From NCBI RefSeq assembly GCF_014529535.1, contig NW_023504022.1:10231028-10295027 (forward strand): DNA of 64,000 nt. Direction: 5' to 3'. The notes under the pieces were generated by a model, which was given only the letters and a program-made list of their open reading frames with translations, had not been told where the DNA came from and made no database searches. Below are positions 23,347 through 32,429 of the stretch, in pieces. Made by a program: the position numbers and the translations under genes. Each line of letters begins with the position of its first letter. Position 1 is the first letter of the stretch. The stretch comes from Bradysia coprophila. Taxonomy: Eukaryota; Arthropoda; Insecta; Diptera; Sciaridae.

Positions 23347-24288
23347 ATGTCCAGTTCACGACGAGGCACTCCATCATCCAAATCAACCATTACATTGGTG
23401 AAAAAACCACCAAGTAAGTAAATTTAAACCTGAAAAATTGATTCAACTCTTTATTTCTACGTTGCAAAGACGATCTAAATTTTGCAATTCTAACGGAACG
23501 AACGTCCATTTTATAAAGATGCAAAAAAAAAATCTGAATTTGTTCTGGAAGTTTTTGTGAAGCTGTAAAAACGTTTGTTTAATAAAAAGAATTAAAAGGA
23601 CGAGAGTGCATAAAAGCCAAGGATCTATTTTTGAGGTGGTTACGAGTTAAATAAAGGAAAGGTCTTTGAAACTTTCAATGGCAGAAAGACCACCACGTGC
23701 AGGTCTTTGTATGTAATTCAAAGAATGCGAAGCTCATTAACGTTTATGGTCTCGTGATGATCAAGCCTTAACTTTGTATTGACGAAGTTTTAACGTTAAA
23801 TTAAGGGCGAAGAAATTATCTTTTCGCTCTATTTCTCTCAACATAATTTCGTCACAAAAGTTATCAGGCTGTTTCCACCTACAAAATGAAGAAATCGTTT
23901 AATCTGCAACCATTTTTCTCTCGTTTACTTTGCAGTATCTAAATCCAAGCGAGCTGGAGTCATTTTCCCAGTTGTACGTTTGCGCAACAAGATGAAAGCT
24001 GGCCAATATGCGAAAAGAATTCAAGTTGGCGGTTCCGTTTACTTGGCCGGCGTGCTCGAGTACTTGACGGCCGAAGTGATGGAATTGGCCGGAAATGCCG
24101 CGCGTGACTACAAACGAAAACGAGTGATTCCACGGCACATCTTGCTGGCGGTTAAAAGTGACGCCGAATTAAGTTCGTTACTCAACGACGTAACGTTTTC
24201 ACAGGGTGGCGTGTTGCCATTCATTCATACCGTGTTGCTACCCAAACGGACTCAACAAAAGAAGTCGCATGGCAGCGAGGAAATGTGA
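23347..24288 (+). CDS. Divergent H2A-family histone, macroH2A-like fold without a macro domain
   Basis: Exons are 23347-23413 and 23936-24288, joined by a 522-bp phase-1 intron; the product is 139 aa. A long Ser/Lys-rich tail (1-27) leads into the H2A fold: RAGVIFPV (28-35), [17 protein letters not shown] (64-80), [11 protein letters not shown] (85-95) and QGGVLPFI (112-119). [15 protein letters not shown] and PRHILLAV match macroH2A better than canonical H2A, yet the protein ends SEEM with no linker or macro domain. In the nucleosome acidic patch the first three Glu positions are kept (E64, E69, E72), but the D-E-E trio is D98-A99-E100. The usual Gly after FPV is Val. The intron and AATAAA at 24368-24373, with no histone stem-loop seen, indicate a polyadenylated, replication-independent variant. 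There is no C-terminal SQ motif of the H2A.X/H2Av kind. Confidence 0.9.
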
Positions 24289-25636
24289 TCACATATCGAA
24301 AGAAATCAAAGCATTTGTAATGCTGAAAATTTAACTAATTTTTGACACGTGCTATAACCTACCGGTTAATAAAATTTCGTACTATAAATCATTTGTAGTT
24401 ATCAATACCATGTCCTGAATATCACCGAAAAGAAAAATTCTGAGTGTGAAGAGTAATAAATAATAATACTTAGTCCAGTTACAGCAAAGACGATCATCTA
24501 AGCAAAATGAGAAGATGAAGAATGTCTTCATAAATAGGACCTGGGAAAGAGTATTTCTTCTCTACAAGCAAAAAAACTGTTGTCACCCAAACTCGTGTTC
24601 TACATGATTCCTAACATCTAGGGTTTTACTGTTTCGTGTTTAGATCTTTCGGTAGTATACAACTGGTAAACAATTGAGCTATTCCAAAGAGATAATTCGT
24701 AGAACTATTAGCACCAAAAAGGTAAGTTACGCTATGGAATCTTGTAATATGGGGCACCCGCACCGACATATTCTCATCGGGTGTGTGGTTTTTAAATCTA
24801 ATTTCCACACTGGAATAACATTTCGACAGCAGCGGGTAATCTTATTTCACCTAGGTATCAAGGACGTAATCTATTATTAAAAAGGAAAATACCGTAATCG
24901 TAAGATAACATCTGAAGCTGAAGTTGATCATAAAGCCTATACCTATGGCAATATTCTAGTGGCGCCCTCACTTATTTAGAATATAATTTTCTGTGCACCA
25001 AAAATTCATATGGGGCACTGAATCGTTCATATTTTGGTAGCAGCTGCCCTCGTAGGTGTTTAGTATTTCAGAAAATACCGTCATTGCATTGTAATACCGG
25101 TCATCGCTTTCTAATTTACGTTCACTGCCTTCGGTTGTTTTTAACCATTTTGTACGAAGGGTTCGGGCGAATAAAGGTAGATAATGAGTAAATAAATGGA
25201 AATGCAAGCGAATAATAAGGAAATAATAGGCGAATACTGAGCGAATGGTCGAACGGTGCGACAAGATTTTTCCCCTCGATTTTGTGGAAACTACAGGTTC
25301 ATCTCGTTTCGAAACTTTCATTATGTTTTTCGAAGAGTCGCATGAATATTGCTAAGAGTAGTGTAGTGGAAAGACAAATGAAACGAAAGAAGTCAAAGAT
25401 GTCCCTTTTAAATACACTTTTTTAAAGCACGACAAATGAGTCGAATTTGCTGTTTTCTTGAACGTTAATGTCAATAAATGATGATCTCTATCTGCGTAAG
25501 ATTCTCTTATAGGACATTCGCCGAAAAATGTGTTTTTGTCCAATTAAATTTTTCTATCGATACCACTTAGAGTTAATTGCGTGATATGTTAGCGCTGGTT
25601 CGACATCTCACCGCTGTGAATTTTTGCTATAACACT

Positions 25637-26774
25637 AATAAAAATATGGACCTAGACCTAAATCTTTTTGGGATTGACAGTACGCGACCGAATCTTTTTT
25701 AGAATTTAAATTTAATCCCCTCAGGGATTACTTGAACTTATCCCCAAATAATTAATCCCTAGAGGAATTAAATTTTAATCTTTGAGGTCCTAACGTTTGA
25801 CGCTTGTTTACTATGCGTTGAAACGAAAATCTCATTTTAATCTGATCAAAATGTTATTTGTAGTGCAATAAAAAAAATCTAACCCTTCCTAATTTCACTT
25901 CAGAAAAAAAAAATAAAAAAAATTTTCGGATATTGTGTGATGTCTGATATGAGAAGAAGCTTTTTTGTGAATCTGGAATGAGAAATGTTTTTATTAAACA
26001 GATTTTTTTTTTTTATTTACCTGACGAGATTTGAACCCGGGACCTCCTGCACTTCAGTCTACGATCTTACCACTGCTGCAATTTGTTCTTAATCCCTACG
26101 TGGCTTATTGTGAACCGTTGTTTCAAAGAAACTAATTTCTCGTGGGATTAAAATTGTGATTAAAATGCAAATTGCCAGATGGCAAGATCGTCACTTTAAA
26201 CCTCGATATTTTTTCATGATTTTCATTTTTATATTCTTCTGTAGTTTCCTTACCATTCTTTATAAGTATTTAACCATTTAAATTCAAAAATGTCTGTTTT
26301 CCCATAGTAATGTGAAATTGTTCGCTGCTAAAATTGGCCTTACTGCCATTTTTAATCTAGAATTTCTCTATACTATCTTTAACCATATCCTAATTAACTG
26401 GTAGTATCTTTACAAACCGACTTAAAATTTCTATTCTGAGCCTGGTATTGTAAGGCAGAATAAACCATCGGTTGAAACATTTTAACACCAAATAAATGTC
26501 CGTTTCAATTAATTTTTCTCACATAACCATATCTTGTTCGTAAATCGTCTTCGAACTAAATTAACACAAAAGTGTGATTTCAAGACGATTAAATTATGGA
26601 CGGAAAATTCTAAGCATCATTCAATCCTCAATATTATTGTATAGTCCTACTTTTAATCCCTGAAAGAATTACATTTTTTCAATTTCTGGCGAAGATTAAA
26701 AATCTAATCCCGAAAGAATTACTTTTTGAAAGTAATCCCCTCGGACCTAAAAATTGTAATCCCATATTTTTATC
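25637..26774. mobile_element. Non-autonomous element with AATCCC-rich inverted ends
   Basis: The left end (AATAAAAATATGGACCTAG and the following AATCCCCTCAGGGATTACTT) is inverted at the right end (GGACCTAAAAATTGTAATCC then CATATTTTTATC). Subterminal GGATTA/TAATCC motifs are dense at both ends. A remnant of one end recurs at 52045-52135. There is no transposase frame. Confidence 0.6.
26000..26081 (-). mobile_element. tRNA-like SINE fragment with A-rich tail
   Basis: On the minus strand, GCAGTGGTAAGATCGTAGAC gives an A-box-like D arm and GGTCCCGGGTTCAAATCTCG gives a B box with T arm and TTCAAAT loop. GTAAATAAAAAAAAAAAATC then forms an A-rich tail. The tRNA part lacks proper acceptor and anticodon stems, so a tRNA-derived SINE head is more likely than a working tRNA. 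It lies inside the element 25637-26774. Confidence 0.6.
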
Positions 26775-26867
26775 TGTGAAAAGTTCCAAGTATCCCAGAA
26801 GTTGACAAGCTCACTAAGTGATCCATAGAAAGACTGCGAAGATATACAAGATTTCGTATGTAACATT

Positions 26868-27072
26868 CAATGAAAGTAAATAGATAGGTATGGCCAAACG
26901 TTCAAATTTGTTCTAGCCGGAGCACATACGGATTTGCATGGCGCCACCTCAAACGAACTCATTTCTAGTGCAAATTTCCACTAGAAATGAGTTCCTTTGA
27001 GGTGGTGCCATGCAAATCCGTATGTGCTCCGACTTGTATAAACTGGCCATACCTACTTATCTACTTTCATTG
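26868..27072. mobile_element. MITE with CAATGAAAGT ends and perfect 8-bp duplication (copy 2)
   Basis: It starts CAATGAAAGTAAATAGATAG and ends in the inverted CTATCTACTTTCATTG-like stretch. It is flanked on both sides by GTAACATT (26860-26867 and 27073-27080), a perfect 8-bp target-site duplication as made by hAT or P-type transposases. The interior is almost fully palindromic (GCACATACGGATTTGCATGG and its complement). Termini match 13484-13730. Confidence 0.88.
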
Positions 27073-28175
27073 GTAACATTAACCGATACTTTCCACAAAT
27101 TTGGGGGACTTTTCACAAATGAGTTGTATGCAGCCCTCGAAGGATCAAACAGGAACGTCTTATGGTTCTATGAATCTACAGAATATTACTAGTCCTGGAT
27201 TCGATTAAATATCCGATTATAGTCTCTTGTAGTAGGCTTGTGATGTAGGTCGGGCCTTTTTCGGGTAAATTCTAACGTGTTGAGGATCCCAAAAATATGT
27301 CATTTTTAGATAGATTTGGGTGGAGGAGAGGCCCTGAAAAAGGCTTCACGATTTAATTGATGACTGCGTAGCACAAAGCACGTGACCTGAGTACATCGAT
27401 CAGAAATGATTGACCCAAAAATCTAAGGTGAGCACACCACTCTCTCTATCTATCTCTCTCAGTACCAGTAGTCGGGCACCCTTTGTTCTTTCATTGATGC
27501 ACGTTTCGCACGTTTATTCATTTTTTTTTTAATGTGACTGAAATCATTGGAGAGACTTTCGTTGTTTTTATTCTATTTTTTATTAAACTTTCATCAGTTC
27601 AAAATTATAATGAGTTAATTGTATGATTACTGCTTGCCGAATGAATGCAATTTTAAACGACAGACAAATTAACAGTAAAAGAAAAACGTTTCCGTTCATT
27701 AATTAATTTAAATTCTAAATAATTAGAGCATATACTCTTCTAATAAATACAAGTTACATACAAGCTATATTTACGAAGGAAAATCATTTGCATTTTCATT
27801 TCAACTTTTCTTTTTACATAAAATTCAGTTCCACAGACAAGAAAAATAAATTTCTAATTAAATTGATCTTGATTTCGAATCAATCATCGGCATCGGATGG
27901 TCGTTCAGAACTCCCTCTCTGTTCGGTCAGTCGAACAGTTCGTATTTCTGGGAACTTTTGTGGGTTCATGCCATTGCGCGTGTTTGCATTCGATTAAAAT
28001 TATATTTTCGGGACGCGCCAATCAAAATATTTTTGTTTTAGTAATTACGGGAGCCTTAGAACTACTACTGAAAGTACATTGAAAACATACCAGATTGCTA
28101 GCGGGATCAAAAACTATTTCTTTCTATATTAGCCCACATATCGTACGCATGCACACACACACACTCACACTGTAT

Positions 28176-30207
28176 CTATACATTCAGTCCAATATCATTT
28201 TTGGCATTATCATCGGAGCTGATTTTCTCCACATTAACATCGTCAAAACACTCGTCGGATATCTGTAGGGGCTGTGTCGTCGGTTCAGTCGATGGAGCTA
28301 TGCTAGGTAAATCGATTTGTACTTCCATTGATGGCGACGGTGCTGCTATGGGAGATGACGACAGACTCGATGATGACATACTGTTGTTGGTACTAAATTT
28401 CGATGGGTAGAATTTCGGTGTAGTACGACCTTCGGCTGAATCGGGACTAGGACACATTAGCGACGGTGATCGACAAATAGGCGAAGATCTAAAATTGATA
28501 TATGAAAAGGAAGTGTTAGCTGGTGCAGCTCTGGTTTGGGAAGTAAATTTTAAGCAGACTGCGTACCGATCGGTAAAAACTTTCTTGAATGGTGGCGGTG
28601 AGTAGCTATTCGAATAATTGTCATCCAATTCGAATTTCCTTTTCACCGGCCCGAGAGAGCTAGGACGCATTGCTATCGGTGACATTGAACGACGGGTGGC
28701 GAATGTTCGTCGAGTGGGTGACGGCGATAGACCGAATGGCGGCAAACGAATTGCATTACGATTGCTTGTAGATCTGAAATAGAAGAAGGAAAAACTCAAA
28801 AATTTGGAACTGTTGATCTTGACTTGATTTCAATCAGGTTTTATCAAGTCAGGCTCTGGCCAACCTAAAAATTTCTACCCAACCGACCTGAAATTACCAG
28901 ATCTAAAATAAAAATTTCGAGTTCAGGGTCATTAAGGTTCAACATCGGGGTTCGCATATCAAGTTTAGGTCAGGCCCTGACCTATTCCGAGCATTAACAG
29001 AGTGAATAATTTCAAAGTAAATGTGTACACTTACGTAGGCGACGGGCTGGACGAACCAATGCCTCCGGTTAATGGTAAATTCACATGCAAAGTATTAGTG
29101 AGCGAATTAGACAGCTCGGGATCACTTTTTATTGACCAGCTGTCCGTATCATCCAGTAATAGGGACTCACAGCTTTGTGATATCTGTAAAGCAGAGTGCA
29201 ACTCATTTTCGTGTGTCACTTCACGTGTATTAATATCGGCAGATTCTTCTTGTCTCAGCTGGGATACACGATGAATCAATCGTGGACCGGCCAGACCACT
29301 ATAACTTGCTGAATAGCGACGCGTTCTCGAAAATATGCTTAATGTGGCTGGTAGTGGACTGGCATCCCTGGAAGAAGTGGTAATGATTTTTATTTAAATA
29401 ATTAGGTTCAACTATGTCATGTCATGTCTGTTGTCAGTAGCGGGGACAAAAATAAAAGTTGATCTCTGACTATATGTCCTTTTACATGGCAAGTTTCAAC
29501 CAGCTCTTATGAAGTGAAAGATTTTGTTCAGAACGTTCTGATAAAACTGACGGAGACGGATGCTTTCCGTATTCATATTAAATCTTGAGTATGGTTATCG
29601 AGAATCAAGATGGTAAATTTGATGCTATTCCGAAGTCGGAGTCGGAATTTTTTGAAGAATTTTGATTTCCGAATAATCGGACCCTAACCAAAGACTGTCT
29701 CTCAATACTTCATTGTCGGAAGAATCATTTTCATTACAGAATTCTCAATAGATCAGAATAGTTTTTCACAGTTCCTCAGGAACTCGCAATCTCAAGAAGT
29801 GGTAATTCAACACAAATCTTTATTGTCAAACGAAGAACACCGAAAAGAACATTTCTTCGGTATACATTGCATAGGAAGCAATATTATCATGTCTATGTTC
29901 TTCTAAATTCAGAATTTAATTAGTCATTGAAAGGACATGGACTTTGGTTCGATGAACTCATGACTTGTGTTCTATTCGAAATTCGAAAAACGTAGTTCGC
30001 AATACAGTTTTGCAACAAAATTGAAAGAAAAAGGCGAAACTTTAATGTAAATTCAATCCGGTCAGTCCATTTACATACAAAATTACTAATAGAAACAAAC
30101 ATGGACATATAAAGTCAAAAAGATCACAACAAAAAATAATTTTCTACATTTTTGAAGTCTTACCGAGCCACAGGAGAATTGGTTGATTGATTGGAAGTTG
30201 AAGTCAT
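28176..30207 (-). CDS. PABIR/FAM122-family PP2A-B55 regulator homologue
   Basis: Exons on the minus strand are 30207-30164, 29367-29035, 28773-28567 and 28488-28176; introns are 796, 261 and 78 bp, all phase 2; the product is 298 aa. RLIHRVSQLRQEES (44-57), then INTREVTHENELHSALQIS (60-78), corresponds to the B55-docking motif and inhibitory helix of vertebrate FAM122A, which blocks PP2A-B55 and helps control mitotic entry. Residues 143-176, PSPTRRTFATRRSMSPIAMR followed by PSSLGPVKRKFELD, match the second conserved block, with a KRK nuclear-localisation candidate and Ser-Pro sites. The rest is low-complexity Ser/Pro with an acidic C-terminus. The identity rests on these two blocks in the right order. 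The first exon is only 44 nt; its start is supported by phase and by the sole upstream ATG in frame. Confidence 0.87.
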
Positions 30208-31267
30208 CGTAAATTGCCTATTTTCTACAGTTCAGTCAGCAAATTAAACAATTAGTCTTTTCTCATGATTTACACATCTAAACCAAATAATAGCCAAGGA
30301 AAATTTACGAATTTCGGTCGGAAAAACCATATGCAGACAAGAACGTCAATATTTAATCCTTGGCCGACTATCAAATACATACAAAAAAAAATCACTTCTC
30401 TGTTGCAAATGGAAGTCTGACTTTAAAACACGTATTTTCAAGCAATAAATTCACAGTTCAGATGCACTATACAGTTTCGAATCGGTTCGAATCGATTTCA
30501 GCACAGTCTTCTTTGTTTAAATTTAATTGAAATTCGTAATTTTTCATCGATTTATTGATCAGATTTTACGATTTTTAACATGACAATATCGAGAGGGTCG
30601 ATTGGGAAAATTGACAAATGTTTGGTTAAAAATACGCTCAATGTAAACGAAAAAATGGCCAGATCATTATACGAAAGTGTCAAGTTTGAAATTCAGTAGT
30701 GGCGCGTATGGATGAACCGCTCACAGATGGATATAATGTTCGCATCTTCTAGAGATTTTCTTACGTTTTCTCAGTATTTTGTTTCATTATAATTTTGGAA
30801 AGGCAAGTACGAGATTAAGTATATGGCGTAAGGACCTTGTCCAAGTTATAACGTCACAGTGCACGGAGAAAGGCCTTAGGTGAAATGAAACTTTGATTGA
30901 TTGTCGTCCATAGTCATGTCATAGTAGAATTGATAAGGGAGCATTTAATACCGAATGAGATTTAAATTTTACAAAAATGAAAATCTTAAAGAGCCCATTC
31001 GGCTCTTCGCCCGACTCAGATAAAAGACACTTTGGGAATCCACCGAATTCCTAGTATGGCCAGTCCGACACGAAAAATGCCAAGGCCGCAGTTCTTGCAC
31101 TAAATGGACCAAAGAAGTTATGAAGACTGATAGGTGCTGGGTACTTCCGTACATATAACTTCCTTTATATGGACAATTAATTAAGTCCATTTAATCCATT
31201 TAAGTCCAAGAAGTGAGGGAAGCATACAGCATACCACCAATTACATATTAAATCGGTTAGTTAGTGG

Positions 31268-31644
31268 CGTGGGGTAATTTGGCACACTGTGCTAAAACAA
31301 CGCATTTTTCAACTACGTAAAAGGTGAACTCGCATACGATTTTTCGATACCAAAATTTTGTAAAAGGTGTCATCACGGCAGAGTAAAATAAACCAGGCAG
31401 GAGCGGTTCATTTTGAACACTGACATAAATTGAAAAATTTTATTCGCAAAAAATGTTGGGCTACTAGATTATTCAGGTCGCTAGTCAAATCAGCGCTCCT
31501 GCCTGGTTAACTTTATTCTGTCAAGGTGTCATTAAGTCGTTGACATGGCTAAAAAGCATTTGCAGCAATAAACTTGCGTGGCCCAGTTCACCTTTTACGT
31601 ACTTTAAAAGTGCGTTCTTTTGGCATCGTGTGCCAGATTCCCCG
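31268..31644. mobile_element. MITE with GGGGAATCTGGCACAC ends (copy 2), interrupted by another MITE
   Basis: The termini CGTGGGGTAATTTGGCACAC and GTGTGCCAGATTCCCC match those of 16669-16874, in inverted orientation relative to it. A second element occupies 31374-31522. Confidence 0.75.
31374..31522. mobile_element. Nested MITE with CAGGCAGGAGCG inverted ends
   Basis: The left part GCAGAGTAAAATAAACCAGG and following CAGGAGCG is inverted at the right as CGCTCCTGCCTGG then TTAACTTTATTCTGTC. AAGGTGTCAT flanks it on both sides (31364-31373 and 31523-31532), a 10-bp apparent target-site duplication. The same position in the other MITE copy is uninterrupted. Confidence 0.8.
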
Positions 31645-31699
31645 ATACCTAGTTAGTTTCGATTAATTGATAAAAATGGTTTTACTTCCGTAACTTTAA

Positions 31700-31790
31700 C
31701 ATTCGTTTTGCTATATAAGTCAGCATTAGAAAGATTTCATCGCTTTTTTGTCATCACTGTCGGTATCGGTAACAAATGATATATTTAAAG
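31700..31790 (+). repeat. Promoter-bearing dispersed repeat, plus-strand copy upstream of TM6SF
   Basis: CTATATAAGTCAGCATTAGA, then TTTCATCGC, then a GTAACAAATGATA-like block follows the order of the copies at 43170 and 49712. It lies about 650 bp upstream of the TM6SF start, on the same strand, so it could supply an alternative promoter. Confidence 0.45.
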
Positions 31791-32429
31791 CCTTTGGTAT
31801 TTGTTAACTTTCTTAGACCTAGCATATTCAAACCGCTGAGACCTGAGACAAGGCAAACTGAATTCAATCATTTTTCCTTTATAAATTAAGAGGTCATTGG
31901 TGCATGATCCTTGCACTTGCACTTATGCACTTGTTGAACCACTGTCAACACTGCATAGTACATAAGGCTACTCAAAACACACTCATAGAGTCCAATTTCT
32001 GTCCTTTTTCTTAATTTAGATACAACGAAGCTTGATTGCATTGAACTTTAATTTGAAATTTCTTATGCGTTGTTATGCCGCCAGTTAATCTTGATGCGTT
32101 ACTTATCGCAATTTCTCTCACCATAATAATAATAAGTTTGTGGTGGACGATTAAAGTAAAATTGGTGGTTTCTGCATTGAAACTTATATCGACAATTTAT
32201 TTTTAAATTTGTCTTTATCTTATAACAGCACCTGTTTTAGAGCAATCATTTCACTATCATTCTTATCAATACACATATAACAACAGCAGTACAGCTGTGC
32301 ATCTGAATTATACTATAGTCATGTAACCGATTAAGTTCAGTGTTCGTTTAGTTTGCGAAGTGTTAGCTGTCTAGATAGTCGATTATAGTCCAAGTGACTC
32401 TATCCGGTTAAAAGGTTTTTTTCGCGACT

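Larger units (their letters stand above)
24289..28175. other. Spacer between the histone and PABIR genes, mostly repeats
   Basis: The histone (+) and PABIR (-) genes converge. The span holds an element at 25637-26774 with a nested tRNA-like SINE, a MITE with perfect 8-bp duplications (26868-27072), and a TC-rich run near 27450. Around 24300-25550 I see no gene or strong repeat. Confidence 0.45.
30208..32429. other. Divergent intergenic region between the PABIR and TM6SF genes
   Basis: Both genes are transcribed outward from here, so it should hold both promoters. It contains a MITE with a nested second MITE (31268-31644) and a copy of the promoter-bearing repeat (31700-31790). TTCAGTG at about 32335 is a good initiator candidate about 95 bp upstream of the TM6SF ATG. 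Confidence 0.45.

Noticed and set aside
26021-26081. Functional tRNA gene
   Set aside because: A and B boxes are present but acceptor and anticodon stems do not form, and an A-rich tail follows, so SINE is preferred.
27010-27192. 60-codon frame on the plus strand
   Set aside because: It starts inside the MITE 26868-27072 and crosses its edge.
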